Source: DASWJZ01 sp963720705 (GTDB taxonomy: Bacteria; Pseudomonadota; Alphaproteobacteria; Rhizobiales; Afifellaceae). From it: a stretch of DNA of 64,000 nt. The stretch's first letter is position 1. Every line of letters starts with the position of its first letter. Where the stretch lies: the NCBI GenBank assembly GCA_963720705.1, contig CAVRGJ010000001.1, forward strand, positions 496,001-560,000, given 5' to 3'. The translations under genes and the position numbers were made by a program. Of the stretch, positions 9,424 through 18,173 are shown piece by piece. The notes under the pieces are model-generated. The model made no database searches. It saw only the letters and a program-made list of their open reading frames with translations, and was not told where the DNA came from.

Positions 9424-11871
9424 TCAAACGTCGAGGTTCGCCACGGAGAGCGCGTTCTGCTGGATGAACTCGCGCCTGGGCTCGACCTCGTCGCCCATCA
9501 GCTTTGTGAAGATGTCGTCGGCCTCGTCGGCTTCGCGGATCTTCACTTCGAGCAACGAACGGACATTCGGGTCGAGCGTCGTCTCCCAGAGCTGCTCGGG
9601 GTTCATCTCGCCGAGCCCTTTGTAGCGCTGCATGTTGACGCCCTTGCGGCCGGCGGCGAAGACGGCCTCGAGTAAGTCGCGCGGACCGTGGATCGGCGTG
9701 TCGGCGCCCTTCCGCTTGAGCGTCGCCGTGCGCAGATAGATCTCCTGGAGTTTTGCCGCGTGCTGGTCGAGCCGCCGCGCGTCGGCGGAATGGAGCAGCG
9801 CCGCGTCGATCGTCTGCACTTCGCTGACGCCGCGCACCATGCGCTGAAACGTCAGTCCGGTTTGCTCCGCGAAGGTCCCGCTCCAGCCGCGCTCGGTCTC
9901 GTCGGAGAGGATGTCGAGGCGACGCGCAATATAGGCAGCGGCCTCGTGGCCTCGTTCGTCGTTCGACAGCAAGTCCGGGTTCAGCGCACCGGCGATCGCC
10001 GCCTGCTCGACCACCGCGCGGTCATAGCGCGAATGCAGGCCGTCGAGGATCTGACGGACCTGCAGCGCCTCGTCGACGATGGCGCGAAGATCGACGCCGG
10101 CGCGCTCCTCGCCGGTCGCCAGCACCAGCACCGCATCGTCGAGGCCGCCGTCGATCAGGAAATGCTCAAGCGCGCGCTCGTCCTTCAGGTACTGCTCGGA
10201 CTTGCCGCGCGACACCTTGTAGAGCGGCGGCTGCGCAATGAAGAGATGCCCGCGCTCCACCAAGTCCGACATCTGCCGGAAGAAGAAGGTCAAGAGCAGC
10301 GTGCGGATATGGGCGCCGTCGACGTCGGCGTCCGTCATGATAATGATCTTGTGGTAGCGGAGTTTTTCCGGATTGAACTCCTCCGCACCGATGCCGGTGC
10401 CGAGCGCGGTAATCAGCGTCCCGATCTGCTCGGAGCCGAGCATCTTGTCGAAGCGCGCGCGCTCCACGTTCAATATCTTGCCGCGGAGCGGCAGCACTGC
10501 CTGGAAGGCGCGGTTTCGCCCCTGCTTGGCGGAGCCGCCGGCGGAATCGCCCTCCACAATGAAGATTTCGGAAAGTGCAGGATCGCGCTCCTGGCAGTCG
10601 GCGAGCTTGCCCGGCAGCGAGGCCATGTCGAGCGCACCCTTGCGGCGCGTCAGATCGCGGGCCTTGCGCGCCGCTTCGCGCGCCGCAGCCGCTTCCACGA
10701 CCTTGCCGACGATCACCTTCGCCTCGGCCGGATGCTCCTCGAACCACGCGCCGAGCGCCTCGTTGACGATGCCCTCGACGACCGGCCGCACCTCCGAGGA
10801 GACGAGCTTGTCCTTGGTCTGCGAGGAAAATTTCGGGTCAGGGAGTTTGACCGAGAGCACGCAGGTCATGCCCTCGCGGCAATCCTCGCCCGTGACGGAA
10901 AGCTTCTCGCGCTTGGCAATGCCCGACGTCTCCGCATAGCCGACCACTTGGCGCGTCAGCGCACCGCGAAAGCCGGCGAGATGCGTTCCGCCGTCGCGTT
11001 GTGGGATATTGTTGGTAAAGAGAAGCATGCTCTCGTGATAGGAATCGTTCCACCAGAGCGCCGCCTCGACGGTGACGGAGTCGCGCTCGCCGCGGAGCAC
11101 GACCGGCGCGGAGATGAGCGGCTTCTTGGCGCGGTCGAGAAAGCGCACGAAGGCTTCGAGCCCGCCTTCGTAGTGAAGCTCCTCGCTCTTCTCATCGGGA
11201 CCGCGGCGGTCGGTCAAAAGGATTCTCACGCCGGAATTCAGGAACGCCAGCTCGCGCAACCGATGCTCGAGTGTGGCGTAGTCGTATTCCGTCATCGTGA
11301 ATGTCTTCGGCGAGGCGAGGAAGGTCACTTCCGTGCCGGTCCTGCCGCCGGATTCGCCGGTCACCTTCAGGTCTGCGTCGGGCTCGCCGTCGGTGAACGA
11401 GATTTCGTGCGCCTTGCCGGCGCGCCAGATGCGGAGCTTTAGCCAGGAGGAAAGCGCGTTGACGACGGAGACGCCGACGCCGTGCAGGCCACCCGACACC
11501 TTATAGGAGTTCTGGTCGAATTTTCCGCCGGCATGGAGCTGGGTCATGATGACCTCAGCGGCCGACACGCCCTCGCCCTTGTGGATGTCGGTCGGGATGC
11601 CGCGGCCGTTATCGGTGACGGTCACAGAGCCATCGGCGTTCAGCGTCACCTCCACTTTGGAGGCATGGCCGGCGAGCACTTCGTCGATCGAGTTGTCCAC
11701 CACCTCGTAGACCATGTGGTGGAGGCCGGAGCCGTCATCGGTGTCGCCGATATACATGCCCGGACGCTTCCTGACAGCGTCGAGGCCCTTCAAGACCTTG
11801 ATCAACTCGGCGCCGTATTCCGGCTCAGGCAGCGCGCCGGCGAGGGCGCCTTCGGTGGGCGATTCCATCAT
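9424..11871 (-). CDS. gyrB: DNA gyrase subunit B
   Basis: The 815-residue ATPase subunit of DNA gyrase introduces negative supercoils together with GyrA. Visible are the GHKL ATPase motifs (EVVDNSIDE, DNGRGIPTDIHK, SGGLHGVGVSVVNALS), the transducer domain, the TOPRIM motif EGDSAGGSAKQGRNR near residue 440 and the DADVDGAHIRTLLLTFF metal-binding acidic triad. The C-terminus ends with YKGLGEMNPEQLWETT and the usual tail, so the gene is complete. Two ATGs are adjacent at the start (11871 and 11868). It lies downstream of recF but is separated by a LysE-family gene, which is not part of the classical dnaN-recF-gyrB string. Confidence 0.98.
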   Translation of the reverse strand: MMESPTEGALAGALPEPEYGAELIKVLKGLDAVRKRPGMYIGDTDDGSGLHHMVYEVVDNSIDEVLAGHASKVEVTLNADGSVTVTDNGRGIPTDIHKGEGVSAAEVIMTQLHAGGKFDQNSYKVSGGLHGVGVSVVNALSSWLKLRIWRAGKAHEISFTDGEPDADLKVTGESGGRTGTEVTFLASPKTFTMTEYDYATLEHRLRELAFLNSGVRILLTDRRGPDEKSEELHYEGGLEAFVRFLDRAKKPLISAPVVLRGERDSVTVEAALWWNDSYHESMLLFTNNIPQRDGGTHLAGFRGALTRQVVGYAETSGIAKREKLSVTGEDCREGMTCVLSVKLPDPKFSSQTKDKLVSSEVRPVVEGIVNEALGAWFEEHPAEAKVIVGKVVEAAAAREAARKARDLTRRKGALDMASLPGKLADCQERDPALSEIFIVEGDSAGGSAKQGRNRAFQAVLPLRGKILNVERARFDKMLGSEQIGTLITALGTGIGAEEFNPEKLRYHKIIIMTDADVDGAHIRTLLLTFFFRQMSDLVERGHLFIAQPPLYKVSRGKSEQYLKDERALEHFLIDGGLDDAVLVLATGEERAGVDLRAIVDEALQVRQILDGLHSRYDRAVVEQAAIAGALNPDLLSNDERGHEAAAYIARRLDILSDETERGWSGTFAEQTGLTFQRMVRGVSEVQTIDAALLHSADARRLDQHAAKLQEIYLRTATLKRKGADTPIHGPRDLLEAVFAAGRKGVNMQRYKGLGEMNPEQLWETTLDPNVRSLLEVKIREADEADDIFTKLMGDEVEPRREFIQQNALSVANLDV

Positions 11872-11992
11872 GATCGAATCAGCTGATTTCGTGCGTTGAA
11901 AGGTAGCTTATAGATGGTGGCTCGGGGCATGGAAATGAAGCCCGCGAAGGGCATTCATGGCCACTTTCTCAGTGCCTGAAAATTAAGGCGTT

Positions 11993-12604
11993 TCAGCGGC
12001 TTGCGACTGCGACCGCGGCACCGGCGAGAAGTGCCCCGGAGCCGCGCCTGACCCAGCGGAGCGCGGCTGGCCGGCGAAGCAGCCGCCCGATCCGCGAGGC
12101 GGTCAGCACATAGGTCCCGTCGACCGCCGTCACGACGAAGAATGTGACAGCGACTAGCTCCGCATAGCCGAGCGCGGAAACGCCAGCGAGATCGATCAAA
12201 TTCGGCAACAGCGCGAGATAGAAGACCATCACCTTCGGGTTGCCGAGCATGACCGAAAGCGCGGTCAGGAACAGGCGGAACGGCCGCTCCGCCTTCGGCG
12301 CATCGGCCGGCGCGAGCTCGGTTGGTGCCGTCCACGTCCGCCAGGCGAGATAGAGGAGATAGGCGGCGCCCACATATTTCAGCGCCAGGAAAAGCCAGAC
12401 AAATGTCTTGGCGATGAAAGCCAGGCCGAGGACCGCGCAGGTGAGCCAGAAGATGTCGCCGACGACGAGACCAAGCATATAGGCGAGCGCCCCTACCGTG
12501 CCGCGCACGAGGACGCGCGCAACCAGCGCAGTTATTGCCGGTCCCGGCGAAGCGGCGGCGACGAAGAGCGCGAGGCCGAAGACGAAAAGCGCGGTCACAT
12601 CCAT
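11993..12604 (-). CDS. LysE/RhtB family amino-acid exporter
   Basis: The 203-residue integral membrane protein has about six hydrophobic segments and the family opening FVFGLALFVAAASPGPAITALVAR with the SPGP motif. A second conserved block, RLFLTALSVMLGNPKVMVFYLALLPNLID, includes the GNPK(V/A) motif. Members export amino acids or related small molecules across the inner membrane; the substrate cannot be told from sequence. It starts 19 bases after recF on the same strand, so it may be co-transcribed with recF, and it separates recF from gyrB. Confidence 0.93.
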   Translation of the reverse strand: MDVTALFVFGLALFVAAASPGPAITALVARVLVRGTVGALAYMLGLVVGDIFWLTCAVLGLAFIAKTFVWLFLALKYVGAAYLLYLAWRTWTAPTELAPADAPKAERPFRLFLTALSVMLGNPKVMVFYLALLPNLIDLAGVSALGYAELVAVTFFVVTAVDGTYVLTASRIGRLLRRPAALRWVRRGSGALLAGAAVAVASR

Positions 12605-12623
12605 TCCGGGTCCACCTTCCGGC

Positions 12624-13796
12624 TCAGCTTAGCGGAAGCACAGTGCCGCCCGCCACCCGATAACGCACCGCCTCCGACGGCAATGCGTCGAAAAGCGCCG
12701 GGTCGGCGCCGGACAGAAATGACTGGCAGCCGAGGCCCACCAGCTTTTCGAAGAGCGCAGTGCGGCGCGACGCATCGAGATGCGCGGCGACTTCGTCGAG
12801 GAGAAGGATCGGGGTCATGCCGCTTATCTCTCCCACGATCGCTGCATGAGCGAGAGTCAGGCCGATCAGGAGCGCCTTCTGCTCGCCGGTGGAGGAAAGC
12901 GCCGCCGGCATGTCCTTCGCTGCGAGCACGACGGCGAGGTCGCTTCGATGCGGCCCTTCAAGCATCCGCCCCGCCGCTCGGTCGACGGCGCGTCCGGCCT
13001 TCAGGCGATCGCGATACCAAAGCTCGGCCTCCGCCGCGCTCCGGCCGGCGACCGCGCGGTCGAAATCGCCTTCAAGCGACAGTCGGCCGACAGGAAAAAG
13101 CGGCGCTCCCTCGGCGCGCGCCATGCGAGCGGAAAGAAGCGTCGCAGTCTCGGCGCGGGCAAGCGCGACGGCAACGGCGCGCTCCGCAAGCTCGGTCTCG
13201 ACGGCGTCGAGCCAGCCGGTATTCGCGTTCTCGTCGAGGAGGCGGTTCCGCTGTGTCATCAGCCGGTCGAATTCTCGCGCGCGGCGCCCGTGCGCGGCGT
13301 CGATTGTCAAGACGAGGCGGTCGAGGAAGCGCCGCCGTTCCGAAGCCGGTCCTGTGAAAAGCCCGTCCATCGCGGGCGTCAGCCAGAGCACGCGCGCAAC
13401 GTCGAGCAAGAGGTCGGCGGATGCGGCCGGCGCGGCGTTGATCCTGACGGCGCGCGTCCGCGCCTCGCCGACCGCGCCGTCAACGAGCCCGGTGCCGAGC
13501 CGCGCCTCCTCTCCGTTTCGGGCAACGATTGCGGCGACCGCCCACCCCTGCTCCGCGCCGATCCGCGTGATCTCCTCGTAGCGCGCGCGGCGGAGCCCGC
13601 GGCCCGGCGTCAGAAGCGAGATCGCCTCGAGCAGGTTGGTCTTGCCGGCGCCGTTCTCACCGGTGAGCACGACAAGCTGCGCGTCGAAGGCGACACTCGC
13701 GGCTGCGTAGTTGCGGAAGTTCGTGAGCGACAGTGATCGAAGCGCCACGCTGGCGGGCGCGGGGCTGTTCGAAGAGCTCGGCGAGAGATCGGGCAT
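12624..13796 (-). CDS. recF: DNA replication and repair protein RecF
   Basis: This 390-residue SMC-like ATPase works with RecO and RecR to load RecA at single-strand gaps. The Walker A GENGAGKTNLLEAISLL is near residue 50, the ABC signature-like region lies at ALSSTGEQKALLIGL, and the Walker B is ILLLDEVAAHLD. The opening SLSLTNFRNY is typical. The ATG at 13796 (MPDLSPSS) is chosen over a longer upstream frame that overlaps the dnaN terminus. It lies 62 bases downstream of dnaN on the same strand and is probably in the dnaN operon. Confidence 0.96.
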   Translation of the reverse strand: MPDLSPSSSNSPAPASVALRSLSLTNFRNYAAASVAFDAQLVVLTGENGAGKTNLLEAISLLTPGRGLRRARYEEITRIGAEQGWAVAAIVARNGEEARLGTGLVDGAVGEARTRAVRINAAPAASADLLLDVARVLWLTPAMDGLFTGPASERRRFLDRLVLTIDAAHGRRAREFDRLMTQRNRLLDENANTGWLDAVETELAERAVAVALARAETATLLSARMARAEGAPLFPVGRLSLEGDFDRAVAGRSAAEAELWYRDRLKAGRAVDRAAGRMLEGPHRSDLAVVLAAKDMPAALSSTGEQKALLIGLTLAHAAIVGEISGMTPILLLDEVAAHLDASRRTALFEKLVGLGCQSFLSGADPALFDALPSEAVRYRVAGGTVLPLS

Positions 13797-13858
13797 GCGC
13801 CCACTTACCAGAGTGGCGGCCCCGCCGGGGCAAGCCTCGTCGGGAAAAGCGCGCCCGC

Positions 13859-14974
13859 TCACACCCGCATCGGCATCAGGACGTAGATGGCGTCGCCGTC
13901 GCCGGCGTCCTGGATCAGCGTCGGCGAGCCCGGATCGGCAAGCTTGAAGACCGCTTCTTCGCTGGTCAGCTGGTCGGCGATGTCGAGCAGGTATTTGGAG
14001 TTGAAGCCGATATCGAGCGGCTCCGCTTCGTAGCCGACGGCGAGCTCGTCGGTGGCGCTGCCGGAATCGGGGTTGTTCACGGCAAGCACCATCTTGTCGT
14101 CGGCGAGCGACAATTTCACCGCGCGTCCGCGGTCGGAGGAGATTGTGGAGACGCGGTCGACGGCGTTCTTGAATTCCGATTTGCCGAGCGTCAGCACCTT
14201 GTCGTTCGCCTTCGGGATGACCCGTTCATAATCGGGGAATGTGCCGTCGATCAGCTTCGAGGTGAGCACGAGGTCGCCCATCGCCAGCCTGATCTTGGAA
14301 TCGGAGAGGCTGACCGCGACATCGGCCGCCGGGTCCTCAAGCAGCTTCTGGATCTCGCCGACGGTCTTGCGCGGCACAATGACGCCGGGCATGCCGATGC
14401 TTCCCGCAGGCGCCGGCACTTCTGCTTTGGCGAGGCGGTGGCCGTCGGTTGCGACGGCGCGAAGCCGCGCGGCGGCACCTTCGCCGACGACGTGGAAATA
14501 GATGCCGTTCAGGTAGTAACGCGTCTCCTCGGTGGAGATTGCGAACTGCGTGCGGTCGATCAGCCGCTTCAAGACTTCGGCCGTCAGCGTGAAAGCGACA
14601 GGGAGGTCGCCGGCATTCAGGTCGGGGAAGTCGGAATCGGGGAGCATCTGCAACGCGAAGCGCGCGCGCCCGGCCTTCAGTGCCATGGCCTGCCCGGTTT
14701 CCGTATCGAGCGCGATCTCGGCGCCATCGGGAAGCTTGCGCACGATGTCATAGAGCATATGGGCGGGGACCGTCGCCGCACCCGGACGCTCGACCGCGGC
14801 AGGCGCTTTGTCGACGATCTCCAGATCGAGGTCGGTCGCTTTCAGCGACAGCTCGCTTCCTTCCGCGCGGATCAGCACATTGGCGAGAATTGGGATCGTG
14901 TTGCGCCGCTCGACGACGCGATGGACGTGGTTGAGAGCCTTCAGGAGGTTCGCCCGTTCAATTCTGACGCGCAT
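13859..14974 (-). CDS. dnaN: DNA polymerase III sliding clamp (beta subunit)
   Basis: The 371-residue protein forms the dimeric ring that tethers DNA polymerase III and many repair enzymes to DNA. It shows the three-fold clamp repeat, with RANLLKALNHVHRVVERRNTIPILANVLI at the start, the central TRYYLNGIYFH strand, and the end DAIYVLMPMRV, which is the standard clamp C-terminus. Length matches the family. It is 160 bases downstream of dnaA, with a strong hairpin between them, so it may have its own promoter. Confidence 0.97.
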   Translation of the reverse strand: MRVRIERANLLKALNHVHRVVERRNTIPILANVLIRAEGSELSLKATDLDLEIVDKAPAAVERPGAATVPAHMLYDIVRKLPDGAEIALDTETGQAMALKAGRARFALQMLPDSDFPDLNAGDLPVAFTLTAEVLKRLIDRTQFAISTEETRYYLNGIYFHVVGEGAAARLRAVATDGHRLAKAEVPAPAGSIGMPGVIVPRKTVGEIQKLLEDPAADVAVSLSDSKIRLAMGDLVLTSKLIDGTFPDYERVIPKANDKVLTLGKSEFKNAVDRVSTISSDRGRAVKLSLADDKMVLAVNNPDSGSATDELAVGYEAEPLDIGFNSKYLLDIADQLTSEEAVFKLADPGSPTLIQDAGDGDAIYVLMPMRV

Positions 14975-15059
14975 GATTTCTATCCATGGAAACTGGGCCG
15001 AATCCCCCGCGCCCAGCAGCTCAAAGGGAACCGAACTTGACCCGGTAAAACCTGAAACA

Positions 15060-15124
15060 CAAGGGCCGGAAGGCGCGTCGATCGCGGCCAGGGAGGCAGT
15101 CGCGACGGCGCCTTCCGGCCCTTG
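15060..15124 (-). terminator. Strong hairpin after dnaA
   Basis: Bases 15060-15076 and 15108-15124 are perfect 17-base reverse complements (CAAGGGCCGGAAGGCGC and its complement). The hairpin lies just after the dnaA stop at 15135 on the minus strand and before dnaN. No clean T-tract follows, so it may attenuate or protect mRNA ends rather than act as a simple intrinsic terminator. Confidence 0.65.
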
Positions 15125-15134
15125 CGCCCGGGCG

Positions 15135-16586
15135 CTAGTCCTGGATCAAGCGCTTCAACAGCTCGATCTCCTGGGCCAGCGCCTCGTCGGCGGCGGCAAG
15201 CTCCTCCACCTTGCGCACGGCGTGCAGCACCGTGGTGTGGTCGCGACCGCCGAAACGTTTGCCGATCTCCGGGAAGGAGCGCGGCGTCATGGTCTTCGCC
15301 AGGTACATCGCGATCTGCCGCGGGCGCACGATGGCGCGCGTGCGGCGGGCCGACAGCAGATCCTGCTTGGAGACGTTGTAGTGGCTCGCCACGACCTTCT
15401 GGATGTCCTCGATGCGTATGCGGCGCGGCTCGCGCGAGCCGACCAGATCGGCGATCGCCATCTCGGCGATCTCCATCGTCATCGGGTGATCGGAGAACTC
15501 GGCGCGGCAGACGAGGCGGTTCAGCGCCCCGTCGAGATCGCGGCCGTTGCTCGCCACGACCTGTGCGACGTAGTCGAGCACCGCGTCGGGGATGACGAGG
15601 CTCGGGTTACGTTCGCAGGCGACGGCGAGCCGACCTTCCAGGATGCGCCGGCGCATCGCGAGGTCGGGCTGGGCCATACCGACGACGACCCCGCCTTTCA
15701 TGCGCGAGCGCACGCGCTCGTCCACCCCCTCAAGCTCGGCCGGGGGCCGATCGGCGGCGACCACCACCTGCTTGCCGCTGTCGAGCAGCTGATTGAGCAT
15801 GTGGCAGAATTCCTGCTGCACCTGCTTGCCGGTCAGGAACTGCATGTCGTCGATCAAAAGGATGTCGATCGAGCGAAGCTGCTCCTTAAAGTCGAGCGCC
15901 GAGCGGTCGCGCAACGCCGCAACGAACTGGATGGTGAACCGCTCGACCGTCAGGTAGCGAGCGCGGCGGCCTGGATCGAGCGCCCGCGCCTCGTGGGCGA
16001 TCGCCTGCAGAAGATGCGTCTTCCCGAGCCCCACTCCCGCGTGGATGTAAAGCGGGTTGTAGGGCGGCGCGCTGCCGTGCGGTGCCGCGGCGACGGCGCG
16101 AGCCGCACGGCAGGCGACATCGTTCGAGCGCCCCTCGCAGAAGGTCGCGAAGGTCAGACGTGGATCGAGCGGCGAGCCGGCGGCGCGATCGCCGCCGGCA
16201 TCCGTGACGGACACCGGCGCCGGCTTCACGGAAACCGCCGTCGCTGCATCCTCCGCCACGATCCTGAGCGCCGTGCGCCGCATCACGTCGACGCGGCGGA
16301 CGCTCGCGTCCTCCTCGCGCCAGAGCGCGAGCAACCGGTCGCCATAGTGCGACTTGATCCAACCCTTCAGGAATACGGTCGGGACGGACAGTCGGACGAC
16401 GCCCGCGCTCGACCCCTCTAAATCAACTCTGGCGAACCAAGAACTGAAAATATCCTCGCCTAACTCCGCTCGCAGCCGGCGCCGCACCCGATCCCACATG
16501 CCGGCGGCTTCCTTCAGGCTCGCAGCATCGACCCCGCTCGAGTCTTTTCTTGCGAACTCACGCTCGCTTGCCGCACCCGCAGACAT
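15135..16586 (-). CDS. dnaA: Chromosomal replication initiator DnaA
   Basis: The 483-residue AAA+ initiator binds and melts the chromosomal origin. Domain I spans about residues 28-100. After a linker, the ATPase domain begins near 145, with Walker A GVGLGKTHLLQA at 184-195 and Walker B ILLIDDMQFL. The C-terminal DNA-binding domain has RPRQIAMYLAKTMT and the signature GGRDHTTVLHAVRKVE. It stands in the order dnaA-dnaN-recF on the minus strand. I looked for DnaA boxes (TTATCCACA-like) around the gene and saw no convincing cluster, so the origin is probably not in this window. Confidence 0.98.
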   Translation of the reverse strand: MSAGAASEREFARKDSSGVDAASLKEAAGMWDRVRRRLRAELGEDIFSSWFARVDLEGSSAGVVRLSVPTVFLKGWIKSHYGDRLLALWREEDASVRRVDVMRRTALRIVAEDAATAVSVKPAPVSVTDAGGDRAAGSPLDPRLTFATFCEGRSNDVACRAARAVAAAPHGSAPPYNPLYIHAGVGLGKTHLLQAIAHEARALDPGRRARYLTVERFTIQFVAALRDRSALDFKEQLRSIDILLIDDMQFLTGKQVQQEFCHMLNQLLDSGKQVVVAADRPPAELEGVDERVRSRMKGGVVVGMAQPDLAMRRRILEGRLAVACERNPSLVIPDAVLDYVAQVVASNGRDLDGALNRLVCRAEFSDHPMTMEIAEMAIADLVGSREPRRIRIEDIQKVVASHYNVSKQDLLSARRTRAIVRPRQIAMYLAKTMTPRSFPEIGKRFGGRDHTTVLHAVRKVEELAAADEALAQEIELLKRLIQD

Positions 16587-16639
16587 TCAAGGCCTCCAAA
16601 ATCATATCTCATGTGTTGTTTCCCAAACGCACGTGAACA

Positions 16640-17074
16640 TCACGACTGGACCCAAGGCAGACCCGCCGCCTTCCAGCCTTCAACCGTACCGCGGTGCCCC
16701 TCCGCGTCGCGGGGACCCTCGAAGCCGCCCGCTACGTTGTAACAGCGCGTGTAGCCGGCGCCGGTCATCGCCGCCGCCGCCGACGCGCTGCGCGCACCAG
16801 AGCGACAGATGAAGAAGAGCGGCGCATCGCGCGACACCCCCGCTACCTCCAACGCGTCGCTCAACACTGAAGCAAAGTCGGCGTTGACGGCGCCGGAGGG
16901 AAAACTCTGCCATTCGACGCGATGCAGTGGCGCGCCGGTTTCTGAGATGTCGGGCAGGCCGACATAGCCCCACTCCGCGGCGGTCCGCACATCGACAAGC
17001 GTCGCGCCAGCCTCTTTCGCCAGCGCTTCCCATGTCTCCTTCGGCGTCACGTCGCCGAGATAACCTCGCGCCAT
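16640..17074 (-). CDS. Rhodanese-like domain protein
   Basis: This single-domain rhodanese has 144 residues. The phosphate/sulfur-binding loop FICRSGARSASAA carries the active-site Cys (C-R-S-G-A-R), and the fold markers TLVDVRTAAEWGYVG and NVAGGFEGP are present. Members transfer sulfane sulfur or bind related anions in the cytoplasm; the acceptor is unknown. I prefer the second ATG (MARGYLGD) at 17074. It lies 53 bases upstream of dnaA on the same strand, so its promoter could contribute to dnaA transcription. This position is typical of some Hyphomicrobiales. Confidence 0.93.
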   Translation of the reverse strand: MARGYLGDVTPKETWEALAKEAGATLVDVRTAAEWGYVGLPDISETGAPLHRVEWQSFPSGAVNADFASVLSDALEVAGVSRDAPLFFICRSGARSASAAAAMTGAGYTRCYNVAGGFEGPRDAEGHRGTVEGWKAAGLPWVQS

Positions 17075-17705
17075 CGGACACAATCGCTCCCTCTACGGCC
17101 GAAACGAATCCGGCCGCGCCCTCACGCAATCGAAATAGATGCGACAGCCCCCCATACATGGAGGGCATGCCAGGAACCTCCCGAATGGGAGAGACGCGGA
17201 GACTGGCAACTCAACTCTACGAGGAACGAAAAACGCGCTTCTACGAGGAACGGAAAACGCGTTCGCGCGGGGGTGACGCTTTAAAACTGAGCTCCCGCCG
17301 CCTCTTGATTACTCGTTCCGTTGCCGGGCTCGCCCCGTCCGGCATGACCATATCAAACCGAGGTCGGCAGTAAACGGGTCAAGTGGCGCGACGGTCGCGC
17401 ACGACGCACGCTGCGTCATTTTCGTGACGGCGAAATATTGGCAAGCCTCGGCAATACCGACGCAATTGCACTGAGTGCGTCCACACCCCGCGATGCGAAT
17501 GTCACAGCAACTTTTTTTTCGTGACGGCGCTTGACTCGCTTCGATCTCGGATGCCGCTTGCGGGACAAGTCGTAATGCCCTGCCTCCATTAAGGAATTTA
17601 GAACCGCATTCGGCAACCCGACTCAGACCCGATCGAAATCCCCGGAAGTGCGCACCAGAGCGCCGCCGCGACATCCGGTAAACCCTTGTTGCTTATCGCA
17701 CTAAC
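17075..17705. other. Long non-coding gap upstream of the rhodanese gene
   Basis: About 630 bases between the rhodanese start and the rpsT terminator hold no gene I can support. Contents: a 24-base tandem duplication at 17216-17263 (two copies of TCTACGAGGAACG.AAAACGCG), half of a CCGGGCTCGCCCCGTCC-type palindromic repeat near 17320-17345, and a stretch around 17440-17620 that is less GC-rich than its surroundings, including a run of eight T at 17512-17519. A 66-residue minus-strand frame in the second half has no recognisable motifs. Confidence 0.6.
17216..17263. repeat. 24-base tandem direct repeat
   Basis: Copy one is at 17216-17239 and copy two at 17240-17263. They differ at only two positions (GAACGAAAAACGCGCT against GAACGGAAAACGCGTT). 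The pair lies upstream of the rhodanese-dnaA unit and could be a replication-slippage duplication or paired protein-binding sites. Confidence 0.8.
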
Positions 17706-17733
17706 GAAAAAGGCCCGAACCGAAGGTCGGGCC
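17706..17733 (-). terminator. Intrinsic terminator of rpsT
   Basis: On the minus strand GGCCCGA and TCGGGCC (17727-17733 and 17712-17718) form a seven-base stem around an eight-base loop, followed immediately by a T-run (the A-run at 17707-17711 on the plus strand). It lies 26 bases after the rpsT stop codon. Confidence 0.85.
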
Positions 17734-17758
17734 CTAGCTCATCCGCTTTGTCGAGAGG

Positions 17759-18022
17759 TCAGGCGAGTGCTTCGACCCGGTGGCTCAGCCGCGAGACTTT
17801 GCGCGACGCGGTATTGCGATGCACGATGCCCTTCGTGGCCGCCCGCATGATGTGCGGCTGCGCGACACGCAGCGCAGCGCGCGCGGCCGACTTGTCACCG
17901 GAGGCGATGGCCTCCTCGACCTTGCGGATCAGACCGCGCATGTGCGAGCGCGGGATCCTGTTGGCCGCCGTGCGGCGCGCGATCTTGCGCATGGCCTTCT
18001 TGGCCGACGTGGTATTCGCCAT
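17759..18022 (-). CDS. rpsT: 30S ribosomal protein S20
   Basis: This 87-residue basic protein binds 16S rRNA in the small subunit. The start MANTTSAKKAMRKIARRTAANRIPRSH and the end of the helical bundle (KGIVHRNTASRKVSRLSHRVEAL) are characteristic, and the length is normal. The ATG at 18022 excludes an unrelated 23-residue open extension. It sits between the enoyl-CoA hydratase gene upstream and dnaA downstream, the usual order in this bacterial group, and has its own terminator. Confidence 0.97.
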   Translation of the reverse strand: MANTTSAKKAMRKIARRTAANRIPRSHMRGLIRKVEEAIASGDKSAARAALRVAQPHIMRAATKGIVHRNTASRKVSRLSHRVEALA

Positions 18023-18173
18023 TTCCGTTCCTTGGTCTTGGATCGCGTGAACCCGCACTGAATATCCGGCGCGGATCGCGACAAACAACAATCGCGGCCT
18101 TAGGCCGCGGGATTGAGCGCAGTCCTATAGGTACGGCACCCCCCTCAGTCAAGGAAAAGCGCGGAATCCGGCG

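Noticed and set aside
9688..11442. 584-codon plus-strand frame opposite gyrB
   Set aside because: Shadow of gyrB with no recognisable family pattern.
14808..16421. 537-codon plus-strand frame opposite dnaA and the dnaA-dnaN gap
   Set aside because: Antisense to dnaA, composition typical of a shadow frame, crosses a hairpin region.
17416..17616. 66-residue basic minus-strand frame between rpsT and the rhodanese gene
   Set aside because: No ribosome binding site, no motifs, and it spans composition changes; too weak to call.
15000..17700. Chromosomal origin of replication next to dnaA
   Set aside because: No cluster of TTATCCACA-like boxes or AT-rich unwinding region was seen; in this group the origin is often away from dnaA.
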